Source of the DNA: CAZVJA01 sp964626885
GTDB lineage: Bacteria; Planctomycetota; Planctomycetia; Planctomycetales; Planctomycetaceae
Length of the DNA stretch: 27,109 nucleotides
Assembly (NCBI GenBank): GCA_964626885.1
Contig: CAZVJA010000057.1
Location: 1-27,109 of the forward strand
Direction: 5' to 3'
Made by a program: the position numbers and the translations under genes. Positions within the stretch are counted from its first letter, which is position 1. Each line of letters opens with the position of its first letter. The notes beneath the pieces were generated by a model. The model was not told where the DNA came from, made no database searches, and saw only the letters and a list, made by a program, of their open reading frames with translations. This document shows positions 17,501 to 25,542 of this stretch, piece by piece.

Positions 17501-17847
17501 TGCGTGAATTGCTGGGACACCCGGACAAGCCGCTGCAATTCGCCGCGATGGTCAGCATGAGCCAATTAGGCGACCCCCAGGGGATGCAGGAGTTGATGCG
17601 AATGAGTTATCATCAGAGCGCTCAAATCCGCGAGGAAGCGGTCCGGCAGATGGGTGATACGGGCCAGACACTCTTCGTGGGACATTTGATTAACCTTGCC
17701 TGGACCGAGTCACACGACACCGTGCGACGTTCCATCCTCGACAGTCTCGATCGCCTTGTTCCCAGCGACAAACGTCCGCAGGGATTGGATCAGGCTGTCG
17801 GGCATGACGCTAAGATTCGGCTCTGGGCATCCTGGTGGCAGGCATGA
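14548..17847 (+). CDS. HEAT-repeat protein, putative lipoprotein, with long low-complexity linkers
   Basis: The product has 1099 residues from a GTG at 14548, chosen because GGGAG lies 6 nt upstream and because the signal sequence then starts normally (RLRSIRSAVTVLLLLTALIGSGC); the frame is open 41 codons further upstream. The Cys25 in IGSGC resembles a lipobox, though position -3 is Gly rather than Leu, so lipid attachment is probable but not certain. Residues about 90-245 and 494-536 are Ser/Thr/Glu/Pro-rich and disordered. HEAT or PBS-lyase-like repeats fill about 550-720 (DLRVRDEAAASLAVL, YIVRNVVAAEIGR, TEVQQSAVDAVKNW) and about 835-1095 (VSIRRRGASALSQLG, KTVQLAAIRALGKC, AQIREEAVRQMGDTG). 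Such solenoids bind proteins. No enzyme motif is seen. A STAS-domain gene follows after 29 nt, so the two are probably co-transcribed. Confidence 0.83.
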   Translation: MVRLRSIRSAVTVLLLLTALIGSGCQMWQVEPSVWLDENTTKNVEAVRVVLNSDSWHVNRKWTPEGEWKTRRGALPAPSEMRWLFALVKENPKDEPSAPVSSPKFLKMRADGPTAVPTKSAIKERSGPQTTQNVQSIDPRSQVIRAQSPGESSVANQGTQTDRPPISTVGGQPSTKGATQVPPASTSAHAADKHAEKNASSPIPAIATDSNSTTARPTADEEHAEHPDDPRHEERQETVTGTWDGFWPLGIEQLIAATATEGGNTGIATEGEKRAAYLRCLSTLACSDNLVGWNATILWARHHPADAVAAAPILERLVTDPPDYDPRTGKHVFPNARPNDETPAGSQSSSATLSRDAVADAGATAVKTWQKLTGVDQAEAQMAEHTPSRQISEAMRLAAAEAWCLVLAHDESDPTEGLAPIGRLLERVDLPVNVRGELFRGVARWIAPVDIPRLENALREVYEDEDQKERVMVAIRRAAIESCLIHALWSSSRTATGESAESSVAEGSSTENSAKEKTAESETAVSSESQRSASEAPLPFNPEDWPETSRSCRNDPDPLIRWTYGKWLARVRAPDALEVLKSQLHDVDLRVRDEAAASLAVLHTDEARNELRSYSERSRDRLRATALGGLSSWGLQELNPYVRDESYIVRNVVAAEIGRKPSVESAVLLQELLVDASTEVQQSAVDAVKNWDDTLAIPLLLHGMRDSSAKTRQECYRALTKRRKIATPYRFDGSRDERAKAVQEIVQKENLPASYVAKIARSGLQTAAKVDALHVKEVQSLLQELEASTPQSPESQSVLERLKKLSTVDVPLLEESLAHGSNGTTTIVAREVLPQISPAHAALLDLESPDVSIRRRGASALSQLGQTASLSPLVLRRLREALVQEQDRWVWRAALNAVAADATDETGEIALLAVNHAWPDIRELGCEYVSHHGQPRMALWLLPLLDDSSKTVQLAAIRALGKCHNPIALDGLPSEPASPGRRRGLRELLGHPDKPLQFAAMVSMSQLGDPQGMQELMRMSYHQSAQIREEAVRQMGDTGQTLFVGHLINLAWTESHDTVRRSILDSLDRLVPSDKRPQGLDQAVGHDAKIRLWASWWQA

Positions 17848-17876
17848 CCGCTCAACCTCAGCACAGGGAATAGTCC

Positions 17877-18242
17877 ATGGCAGAACAGCATGATGATTTT
17901 AAGCTCGAATGGCACGGCAACGCGGTGGTGATCACGCCGGCTAGCAATATCGAATCGATGCGCTGGGATCTGATCGAACAGGCGGCCGAGATTGTGATGG
18001 CTCCCTTGCAGAAGCAGGAAGTGCCGATGGTCGTGTTCGATCTGTCCGACGTCAGCTATTTCGGGTCGGTGTTTCTGGCGTTGTTGCTGCGATGCCATAA
18101 GTTCGTCAAAAGCCGTGGCGGCGAACTCGTGCTGTGCGGCGCCAGCAAGATGGCCAGCGAACTGTTACGCGTCACGGCGCTCGATACCCTCTGGGCCATT
18201 TACGATACACGCGATGATGCCCTGGAAGCCGTGGCGAATTGA
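17877..18242 (+). CDS. Single-domain STAS protein (anti-sigma-factor antagonist-like)
   Basis: The 121-residue protein is one STAS domain, the fold of SpoIIAA/RsbV, which are cytoplasmic switches that bind anti-sigma kinases. Family features are VVITPASNIES (17-27), the strand MVVFDLSDVSYFGS (51-64), the helix VFLALLLRCHKFVKSRGG and the strand ELVLCGAS (83-90). Ser64 aligns with phosphorylated Ser58 of B. subtilis SpoIIAA, but the neighbouring residues differ (GSVF instead of DSSG), so classical phospho-switching is uncertain. AGGGA precedes the ATG by 8 nt. No anti-sigma kinase or sigma factor gene is nearby. The only close partner is the HEAT protein gene ending 29 nt upstream. The next gene, 182 nt downstream, may be separate. 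Confidence 0.88.
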   Translation: MAEQHDDFKLEWHGNAVVITPASNIESMRWDLIEQAAEIVMAPLQKQEVPMVVFDLSDVSYFGSVFLALLLRCHKFVKSRGGELVLCGASKMASELLRVTALDTLWAIYDTRDDALEAVAN

Positions 18243-18424
18243 AAAGGGATCGCCGCTTCCCGCCCGAGGTCAAGGCGGAGGAATCGCGACGTTCGCGGCT
18301 GCGACGATTTCTTCGATGGACAGAGGACCGGAATTATTGCTGGGAAGAGCAGGGAAACGGATCGCTTGCTCCGCGGGATAATGACTGCCGTTGAATTCTG
18401 ACGATTGCCCTACGGCTGGATGCC

Positions 18425-19471
18425 ATGTCTGAGGAACACAAATTCGCGTTGCCGAATGTCTCGGAGTCGGATGTTTTACCGACCGAGCATCTCGAGCATC
18501 TGACCCATCAATCGACCTTAATTGACGAGATCAAGGAAACCGCCGATAAGCTGGCGCGCGACGGCGCGACGCGCGGCGACCTGAAAATTCTCAGCCGGGC
18601 TCTCAAAGAGCTGCGGTACGCGTTCAAGGTTTTCACTCCGTACCGCCGACAGCGTAAGGTCACGGTGTTCGGGTCGGCACGGACCAAGCCGGATAACCCC
18701 GTGTATGAGCAATCGGTGAAATTCGGCCGAGCGATGGCGGACCGAGGGTGGATGGTTCTGACCGGAGCTGGTGGCGGCATCATGGAAGGGGCCCACGTCG
18801 GCGCCGGCAAGGAAATGTCGATGGGGGTCAACATCATGCTCCCCTTCGAGCAGGAATCGAACCCCGTCATCTCCCGGGATGAGAAGCTCGTGCATCTGAA
18901 GTACTTCTTCACGCGAAAGCTGATCTTCGTGAAAGAAGTGCACGCCGTGGTGTTGTTTCCAGGCGGTTTCGGTACGCAGGACGAAGGATTTGAGACATTA
19001 ACGCTCGTGCAAACCGGCAAGCGCGACCTCATGCCGATCGTTTGCGTTGACGAACCGGGGGGCACCTATTGGTCGGCCTGGATGGAATTTGTCCGCGCGG
19101 AACTTTTCGACCGGGGGCTGATATCGCCGGAAGATCTGTCGCTCTTCAAAGTCACGGACGATTATCAGGCGGCGGTTGATGAAATCATGCAGTTTTATTC
19201 CGTCTACAACAGTATGCGGTACGTGCGAAACAAGCTGGTCCTTCGGCTGCACCGCGACCCGAGCGAAGAGTTCATTCGGCGGTTGAACGACGAGTTCGGC
19301 GATATTGTTGAATCAGGAACGATCAAGAAAGTTCCTGTTCACCGGCTCGAGGCCGACGACGAGCATCTCAAAGATTTGCCGCGCACCGCCTTTGAGTTCG
19401 ACCGTAAAAGTATCGGGCGGCTGCGGCAGATGGTCGATCTGATCAATGCCGAGCTTGGTCACTTTGAGTGA
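18425..19471 (+). CDS. LOG-family protein (TIGR00730-like nucleotide 5'-monophosphate phosphoribohydrolase)
   Basis: The 348-residue product has a LOG/MoCo-carrier-like Rossmann domain: VFGSARTKPD (81-90), TGAGGGIMEGAHVGAGK (113-129) and the catalytic PGGFGTQDE motif (179-187). Members cleave the ribose-5-phosphate from nucleoside monophosphates, as in cytokinin activation or nucleotide salvage; older annotations as lysine decarboxylase are not correct. The canonical LOG domain is about 180-200 residues. Here about 75 residues precede it (helical, starting MSEEHKFALPN) and about 100 follow (VYNSMRYVRNKLVLRLH and a charged C-terminus), so this is one of the long forms. The substrate cannot be told from sequence. 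The ribosome binding site before the ATG is weak. A small hairpin overlaps the stop codon. Confidence 0.88.
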   Translation: MSEEHKFALPNVSESDVLPTEHLEHLTHQSTLIDEIKETADKLARDGATRGDLKILSRALKELRYAFKVFTPYRRQRKVTVFGSARTKPDNPVYEQSVKFGRAMADRGWMVLTGAGGGIMEGAHVGAGKEMSMGVNIMLPFEQESNPVISRDEKLVHLKYFFTRKLIFVKEVHAVVLFPGGFGTQDEGFETLTLVQTGKRDLMPIVCVDEPGGTYWSAWMEFVRAELFDRGLISPEDLSLFKVTDDYQAAVDEIMQFYSVYNSMRYVRNKLVLRLHRDPSEEFIRRLNDEFGDIVESGTIKKVPVHRLEADDEHLKDLPRTAFEFDRKSIGRLRQMVDLINAELGHFE

Positions 19472-19479
19472 CTTTCTTC
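19458..19479 (+). terminator. Possible intrinsic terminator overlapping the end of the LOG-family gene
   Basis: GTCACT (19458-19463) and AGTGAC (19467-19472) form a perfect 6-bp stem with a TTG loop, followed directly by TTTCTTC. The stop codon TGA lies within the right arm. The stem is short but the layout fits a compact terminator. Confidence 0.4.
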
Positions 19480-19641
19480 GCCCGGAGCACGCCCGAGTAT
19501 GGTTCGAAACTGCCGAAGTTTCCGCGAGGGGGATGCTCCGCACTGGCAACCGGCACTCAGGAACGACAAAATGTCGAGTGCGCCGGACGACGTGACTTCG
19601 GTTGAGCGTGCCGGGTGAACTCAAGCAGTCAGCCTGCCGAA

Positions 19642-19670
19642 TTGCGACATCATATTTGAATTTCGATACT
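19642..19670 (+). promoter_or_regulatory. Possible sigma-70 type promoter for xylB
   Basis: TTGCGA (19642-19647) and GATACT (19665-19670) are separated by 17 nt, each matching the consensus at four of six positions, in an AT-rich stretch 34 nt before the xylB start. It lies in the 232-nt gap after a candidate terminator, so xylB is likely transcribed on its own. Confidence 0.35.
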
Positions 19671-19703
19671 CTTGATAAAGACAGCCTCGTGGATTGACCA
19701 CTT

Positions 19704-21245
19704 ATGAGCGTGTATTTGGGGATCGATGTTGGTACCAGCGGGACGAAGACGCTCGCCATGCGCGAGGATGGCAAACTGCTGGCCTCCGCCACGGTGACGT
19801 ATCCGCTTTCGACGCCGCATCCCGGCTGGTCGGAGCAGAACCCCGAGGATTGGTGGCAGGCGGCGTTCAAGAGCGTGCAACAGGTTTTGAAAGCCGGCAA
19901 GATCAAACCGGTGAGCGTGCGCGGCATTGGTCTGTCGGGGCAAATGCACGGGAGCGTGTTTCTCGACAAGAGCCACCGCGTCATTCGCCCGGCCATCCTC
20001 TGGAACGATCAGCGAACCGCTGCGGAATGCGCGGAGATCGAGTCGCGCGCCGGTGGCCGGGATGCGTTGATCTCGCTCGTCGCGAATCCCGCGCTGACCG
20101 GTTTCACCGCTCCCAAGATTCTCTGGCTGCGAAAGCATGAACCGAAACATTACGGCCGCGTGGTGCAAGTGTTGTTGCCGAAGGATTACGTCCGGTTTCG
20201 GCTCACGGGGGAATTCGCCACCGAAGTCAGCGACGCCTCGGGTACGCTGCTGCTCGATGTGAAAAATCGCGCCTGGTGCCGGCCGCTGTTGGAGAAGCTC
20301 GAAATCGACGGCGGATTGTTGCCGCGCGTCTACGAATCGGAAGAGGTGAGCGGCAAGTTGACGGCGGAGTCCGCGAAGCTGCTGCGCGTCCCGGCGGGAG
20401 TGCCGGTGGTCGGCGGCGGCGGAGATCAGGCGGCGGGTGCCGTCGGGAATGGGATCGTGAAGCGGGGGGTGATCTCGGCCACGCTGGGAACGAGCGGCGT
20501 TGTCTTCGCGCACAGCGACGCGCTGCAAATCGACCCGCAAGGGCGGGTTCACACATTCTGTCACGCCGTCCGCGACAAGTGGCACGTGATGGGAGTCGTC
20601 TTGTCCGCCGGCGGAAGTCTACAATGGTATCGGAATACATTGGCCGAGCAGGAGGTGGCTCTTGCCGCGCGCAAGAAGATTGATCCCTACGAATTGATCA
20701 CCGCGCAGGCTGCCAAAGCCCCGGCGGGTTGCGAGGGGCTGTATTTTCTCCCATACCTCACCGGCGAACGAACTCCGCATGCCGATCCGCATGCCCGCGG
20801 TGCGTGGATCGGCCTCAGCCTGCGACATGGCCGCGGCCATCTGGCGCGGGCGGTGATGGAAGGCGCGACCTACGCGATGCGCGATAGTCTGGAGATCATC
20901 AAAGGGATGAACATTCCGGTCCGTGAGATTCGGCTCTCCGGCGGCGGCGCCCGGAGCAAATTCTGGCGGCAAATGCAGGCCGATATTTATGGCCAGAAAG
21001 TGGTGACCATCAACGCCGAGGAAGGGCCAGCCTATGGAGCGGCTCTGCTGGCTGCCGCGGGAACTGGTGCGTATCGCGATGTTGTCGAGGCTTGCACTGC
21101 GGCGATCCGCGTTGTTTCCAATACATCCCCCAATGCCAAGTCCAAACGAATCTACGACCGGATGTACCCGATGTATGGGCAGTTATACGGATCGTTGAAA
21201 GGGGATTTTCAGGACATCGCGCGTCTGGTCAGCGGCAACGACTGA
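19704..21245 (+). CDS. xylB: Xylulokinase (FGGY family)
   Basis: The 513-residue product phosphorylates D-xylulose with ATP, feeding the pentose phosphate pathway. It has the FGGY/actin-like ATPase layout: phosphate loop LGIDVGTSGTKT (5-16), HPGWSEQNPEDWW (39-51), GLSGQMHG (76-83), LWNDQRT (99-105), the catalytic-base region GGGGDQAAGAVG with Asp241, ATLGTSG in the second phosphate motif, and the C-terminal IRLSGGGARSKFWRQMQAD adenosine-binding segment. Length and the SGQMHG motif favour xylulokinase over glycerol or gluconate kinases. No xylose isomerase, transporter or regulator lies beside it. The ribosome binding site before the ATG at 19704 is weak. Downstream lies a palindromic repeat (21325-21456) that could act as its transcript end. 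Confidence 0.93.
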   Translation: MSVYLGIDVGTSGTKTLAMREDGKLLASATVTYPLSTPHPGWSEQNPEDWWQAAFKSVQQVLKAGKIKPVSVRGIGLSGQMHGSVFLDKSHRVIRPAILWNDQRTAAECAEIESRAGGRDALISLVANPALTGFTAPKILWLRKHEPKHYGRVVQVLLPKDYVRFRLTGEFATEVSDASGTLLLDVKNRAWCRPLLEKLEIDGGLLPRVYESEEVSGKLTAESAKLLRVPAGVPVVGGGGDQAAGAVGNGIVKRGVISATLGTSGVVFAHSDALQIDPQGRVHTFCHAVRDKWHVMGVVLSAGGSLQWYRNTLAEQEVALAARKKIDPYELITAQAAKAPAGCEGLYFLPYLTGERTPHADPHARGAWIGLSLRHGRGHLARAVMEGATYAMRDSLEIIKGMNIPVREIRLSGGGARSKFWRQMQADIYGQKVVTINAEEGPAYGAALLAAAGTGAYRDVVEACTAAIRVVSNTSPNAKSKRIYDRMYPMYGQLYGSLKGDFQDIARLVSGND

Positions 21246-21324
21246 GTTGACCGGCTGACAGACAGACGACACATTAACGCCCCCTTTCCACTTTGGGTGG
21301 GAATCGTGTGTTTTACTCACCATT

Positions 21325-21456
21325 GGTGGTTTCAAAAGTTGTATTTGGGAGGGCGACAGGGCACCGCCCGGAGGGTGGTCCGTGGAGCCGCCACGACGAG
21401 GGGATTTCGGTCGTAGCGGCTCGGCGGGAGCCTCCCCTCCCCGTTTTGAAACCACC
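21325..21456 (+). repeat. Palindromic intergenic repeat, copy 1
   Basis: The 132-bp element starts GGTGGTTTCAAAA and ends TTTTGAAACCACC, a perfect 13-bp terminal inverted repeat. Inside are GGGAGGGCGAC, GGGCACCGCCCGG (21359-21371), GGGTGGTCCG, and GAGCCGCCACGAC, which pairs with TCGTAGCGGCTC across an AT-rich loop, so the whole can fold into a branched hairpin. A related copy lies at 25232-25364. No coding capacity or transposase. It resembles a non-autonomous (MITE/REP-like) element and fills most of the 266-nt gap between xylB and the next gene. Confidence 0.8.
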
Positions 21457-21511
21457 TGTAAGCGTGATTAACTCTCTATTCGTGTCATCAAGCCATTCGA
21501 CAGGGTGATTC

Positions 21512-22468
21512 ATGCCAGTGCTGTATCTGTCCGAGAACGACGTCCGCGAACTCGTCGACATGGAAGACGCGATCGAGGTGATCGAAGAAATATTCCGTCA
21601 ATTGGCGGCTGGCAACGCCCTGAATACTCCGCGCTCAAGAACCGCGGCGCCGGGAATCACGCTGCATTCGATGGCGGCGGCGGCTCCGTATTTGGGAGTC
21701 GTGGGCTGGAAGCAGTACACCACTACGAAATCCAGGGCGCGGTTTCATGTGGCTTTGTACGACGCAACCAGCGGAGAAATGCTCGCGCTCATTGCTGCCG
21801 ACTATCTCGGCCAGTTGAGGACCGGCGCGGCAAGCGGCGTGGCGACGGAATACATGGCTCGTCCGGACGCGAAGTATGTGGGGTTGTTCGGCACGGGGTC
21901 ACAGGCGCGGACGCAGCTCAAGGCGGTCTGCTCGGTGCGACGAATCGAACAGGCAACCGTTTACAGCCGCGATCCGGACCGACGAGCCCGCTTTGCCGAA
22001 GAGATGACGGAATATTGCGCCACGAAAGTCGTCGCGGCGCACACGCCCGAAGAAGCTTCCGCCGAGAAGGACATTGTGATTTGCGCGACGACCAGCCGCA
22101 CTCCGGTCTTTGATGGAAGGAGCTTGAGCGAGGGGACGCACCTGAATGTCATTGGGTCGAACTATCTGCTCAAGGCTGAGATCGATGCGACCACGGTGCG
22201 GATGGCCGACACAATCGTTTGTGATTCCATCGATCAATGTAAACTGGAAGCGGGGGATTTCGTCGAGGCGATCGAAGGGGGCGCGACCGACTGGCGGCTG
22301 ATGCGTGAGTTGGCGGATGTGGTTTCCGGGCGTGAGACTGGCCGAGCCCACCCGGAACACATCACGTTGTTCAAGTCTGTTGGCCTGGCGATCGAAGACG
22401 TCGCGCTCGCCTGGCGGATTCTTCAACTTGCCCGGGAACAAGGACTGGGCAAAGAACTTCCGTGCTAG
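21512..22468 (+). CDS. Ornithine cyclodeaminase/mu-crystallin family enzyme
   Basis: The 318-residue product belongs to the NAD(P)-dependent family that includes ornithine cyclodeaminase, alanine dehydrogenase of archaea, ketimine reductase and opine or siderophore-precursor synthases. Seen are the substrate-binding lysine in VVGWKQYTTT (Lys67), RTGAASGVATEY (103-114) and the Rossmann loop GLFGTGSQARTQL (124-136), then VYSRDPDRRARFAEE, where the Ser-Arg fits an NADP-type binding pocket. HLNVIGSN and the C-terminal ITLFKSVGLAIEDVA are typical of the family. The exact substrate cannot be assigned. AGGGTG precedes the ATG at 21512. The gene ends 31 nt from the convergent arsC-like gene. Nearby genes do not form an obvious amino-acid pathway. 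Confidence 0.9.
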   Translation: MPVLYLSENDVRELVDMEDAIEVIEEIFRQLAAGNALNTPRSRTAAPGITLHSMAAAAPYLGVVGWKQYTTTKSRARFHVALYDATSGEMLALIAADYLGQLRTGAASGVATEYMARPDAKYVGLFGTGSQARTQLKAVCSVRRIEQATVYSRDPDRRARFAEEMTEYCATKVVAAHTPEEASAEKDIVICATTSRTPVFDGRSLSEGTHLNVIGSNYLLKAEIDATTVRMADTIVCDSIDQCKLEAGDFVEAIEGGATDWRLMRELADVVSGRETGRAHPEHITLFKSVGLAIEDVALAWRILQLAREQGLGKELPC

Positions 22469-22499
22469 GTGGTTCGCGGGCTAGATTTTCTCGCGAGGA

Positions 22500-22934
22500 T
22501 CAAGGGGGTAGTTTAAGCCACTCCTCGATCGCCGAGCGGATTTCGTCCCGAATTCGGCAAAATGCGGCAAGACGTTGTTCTTCAGAGCCGACGACGTGCC
22601 CCGGGTCTGCGAAGGGCCAATGCAGTCGCTCGACCTTTCCTGGAAAAGTGGGGCATTCGCCGGCCGCCGCGTCGCAGACGCTGATGATCAGATCGGGAGG
22701 AGAGCCGACTGGGGGAAGAAAATCCCGGATCGACTTGCTTGTCTGACAGGAGATGTCGAGTCCGATTTTCCGCATGGCCGCGATTGCCAGCGGATGAACA
22801 AACCCCGCCGGGCGAGCCCCCGCGGAGAGGCTTTCCACTCGGTCTCCCGCAAGATGCCGCAGCAGCCCTTCAGCCATCTGGCTGCGGCTGGAGTTTCCGG
22901 TGCAGAGAAAGAGGACTCGATATGGAGTTTTCAT
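22500..22934 (-). CDS. arsC: ArsC-type arsenate reductase / low-molecular-weight phosphatase family protein
   Basis: The 144-residue cytoplasmic protein has the phosphatase loop FLCTGNSSRSQMAEG with Cys11, and two further cysteines in ISVCDAAAGECPTFPG (Cys87, Cys94), which match the three-cysteine relay of thioredoxin-coupled ArsC that reduces arsenate to arsenite. HWPFADP (105-111) and the following helix FCRIRDEIRSAIEEWL are also ArsC-like. A plain tyrosine phosphatase would have the DPY motif instead. The start at 22934 has no clear ribosome binding site. No arsR, acr3 or arsB gene is nearby, so it stands alone, divergent from glnA. The loop has Ser15 where many ArsC have Cys, which is not one of the catalytic residues. 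Confidence 0.87.
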   Translation of the reverse strand: MKTPYRVLFLCTGNSSRSQMAEGLLRHLAGDRVESLSAGARPAGFVHPLAIAAMRKIGLDISCQTSKSIRDFLPPVGSPPDLIISVCDAAAGECPTFPGKVERLHWPFADPGHVVGSEEQRLAAFCRIRDEIRSAIEEWLKLPP

Positions 22935-23032
22935 GGCAGGATACTATCACACTCGTTGGAAATTGGAAAAAGATGGGGTGGGCGTGGAATCTCTAGTGAC
23001 GAGTGAGTATGCTGGCCGCTGAGAGGATTTAT

Positions 23033-23042
23033 CAGACGTCTG
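23033..23042 (+). promoter_or_regulatory. Perfect 10-bp palindrome next to the glnA promoter
   Basis: CAGACGTCTG is a perfect palindrome ending 7 nt before the -24 element of the sigma-54 promoter. It could bind a dimeric regulator. Enhancer sites for sigma-54 activators usually lie farther upstream, so a repressor or accessory role is as likely. Nothing beyond the symmetry supports this. Confidence 0.25.
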
Positions 23043-23048
23043 TGCTGA

Positions 23049-23064
23049 TGGCATGGGGTTTGCT
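23049..23064 (+). promoter_or_regulatory. Sigma-54 (RpoN) promoter of glnA
   Basis: TGGCATGGGGTTTGCT matches the sigma-54 consensus TGGCACG-N4-TTGCW at 11 of 12 defined positions, with the invariant GG (23050-23051) and GC (23062-23063) exactly spaced. It points toward glnA, a classic nitrogen-regulated sigma-54 target. Transcription would begin near 23075, giving a leader of about 425 nt. An NtrC-like activator gene is not in the window. Confidence 0.65.
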
Positions 23065-23194
23065 CGACAAGGTGAAGCGTTTCAGCCGGCTTCCTTAGTC
23101 GCAAAAAAACCGCCGAAAAGAGCGGTGATTCCGTGTTTTTCCATGAAGGGAATGCATGGTAATTGCGCAGAAATGCCTGCTGAGTGTGCGGTCG

Positions 23195-23219
23195 GGTTCT
23201 TTCCGTGTTGGGGAGAACC
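23195..23219 (+). promoter_or_regulatory. Hairpin in the glnA leader
   Basis: Arms 23195-23204 and 23210-23219 (GGTTCTTTCC and GGGGAGAACC) pair over 10 bp with two G:U pairs and a GTGTT loop. Other leader stems are ACCGC/GCGGT (23109-23126) and CAGCCG/CGGCTG (23306-23325). The 566-nt gap 22935-23500 has no other supported gene, so these stems may belong to a regulatory leader RNA. I cannot match it to a known riboswitch class. Confidence 0.35.
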
Positions 23220-23267
23220 AGAAGGCAATTTGTTCGATTTCGTTAGTGAATAAGGAGCGCTCGCCTT

Positions 23268-23369
23268 ATGTCCAGTACCAGCTCCCTCTGCGGGGGGCGG
23301 ATCGACAGCCGACCACTGCCGGCTGAGTTGATCCTGTCGTCAAGCCGGCCGACGCACGACAGCGGTTAG
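23268..23369 (+). CDS. Possible 33-codon upstream ORF in the glnA leader
   Basis: An ATG at 23268 is preceded by AAGGAG 10 nt upstream and opens a 33-codon frame ending in TAG at 23367-23369. The predicted peptide is Ser/Arg-rich (MSSTSSLCGGRIDSRPLPAE at its start) with no glutamine run or membrane segment. The CAGCCG/CGGCTG stem lies inside it. It could be a leader peptide, or only a chance ORF with a good binding site. There is no independent evidence for translation. Confidence 0.22.
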   Translation: MSSTSSLCGGRIDSRPLPAELILSSSRPTHDSG

Positions 23370-23500
23370 GCCGAGTTCGCCCACAGGAAGTCGGGCGATC
23401 ATCACGATCAATTCGGCAGGACGCCCCGCATTCAATTTCGTTCTCCCGTGGTACGACAACCGGGAAATTTTCTGAGAACACTTTCAGGAGTGAGGGACAC

Positions 23501-24913
<1,413 letters not shown>

Positions 24914-24986
24914 TCTGACCGTGAAGTGGTGAGGTGCTCTCGAGTAGAGATCACATCGCCGCCGAAATGTCGGATAAAACAATTCG

Positions 24987-25034
24987 CCCTCCGGCGTCTT
25001 TCCGCGATTTGGGGAGCCGCCGGAGGGTTTTGTT
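24987..25034 (+). terminator. Intrinsic terminator of glnA
   Basis: CCCTCCGGCG (24987-24996) and CGCCGGAGGG (25018-25027) form a perfect 10-bp GC-rich stem with a 21-nt loop, followed directly by TTTTGTT. It lies 73 nt after the glnA stop codon and points the right way. Confidence 0.72.
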
Positions 25035-25542
25035 GCGCCGCGTGCCAAGAATGCAATCACAATCTCGAACCCCGGGCAGGGGTTTCCCCGCGATTATCAC
25101 GATCGGCATTTTCCGGTTTCGCGTCGCACATGGAAGTTCACCGGGGCGCGCTTCGCTATGCACCGGCCACCCCGGGGCCATCAAACAGAAACATGCTCTA
25201 AACATTGCTCTGTTCCGGCGATTTGCTTACAGGTGGTTTCAAAACCGGGAGGGCGAGGGGGCACCGCCCGGTGGGTGGTCCGCCGAGCCGCTGCATCCGA
25301 AAGTCTCTGGTTGCGGCGGCTCCGACGGAGCGTCGCCCTCCCAAATACAAGTTTTTGAAACCACTTCTAATGATTCCAGCCTCGATTCCGGATGATGGTA
25401 TTTCGCGCGATTGAGAGCTACCATGAGCGCCAGGGAACGGCTTCGTTGGTCGGCGGCTTCCGTAGCATGACCGCTGTAAAGCTTCGGCCGGCCCGCGACG
25501 AAATTCTCCACGCAATCCACTTCTCATTTAACACGGATTTCC
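25035..25542. other. Intergenic region before purM holding repeat copy 2
   Basis: Apart from the palindromic repeat at 25232-25364 these 508 nt hold no gene that I can support. Frames such as 25198-25527 (minus) run through the repeat and are its spurious translation. The purM promoter should lie in 25365-25542, but no consensus site is evident, and only a weak GGA precedes the purM start. Confidence 0.45.
25232..25364 (+). repeat. Palindromic intergenic repeat, copy 2
   Basis: The 133-bp element begins GGTGGTTTCAAAAC and ends TTTTTGAAACCAC. It shares GGGCACCGCCCGG (25259-25271) and GGGTGGTCCG (25273-25282) with copy 1 in the same orientation, and GAGCCGCTGCA pairs with TTGCGGCGGCTC around a short loop. 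A small inner stem GCTCC/GGAGC is present. Its outer tips match the opposite tips of copy 1: 25225-25245 equals the complement of 21443-21463 over 21 nt, and 25332-25350 equals the complement of 21339-21357 over 19 nt. Confidence 0.8.

Noticed and set aside
18425..19471. Lysine decarboxylase
   Set aside because: The PGGxGTxxE motif defines the LOG phosphoribohydrolase family. The decarboxylase name is a historical misannotation.
19650..20585. 311-codon minus-strand frame opposite xylB
   Set aside because: Xylulokinase motifs are continuous on the plus strand. The antisense frame is His/Arg-rich shadow sequence.
22945..23005. Spaced inverted repeat CACTCGT/ACGAGTG upstream of glnA
   Set aside because: The 7-bp arms are more than 40 nt apart and do not match an NtrC site, so chance is a sufficient explanation.
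23053..23253. 66-codon plus-strand frame in the glnA leader
   Set aside because: Its start codon lies inside the sigma-54 promoter, upstream of the predicted transcription start, and it has no ribosome binding site.
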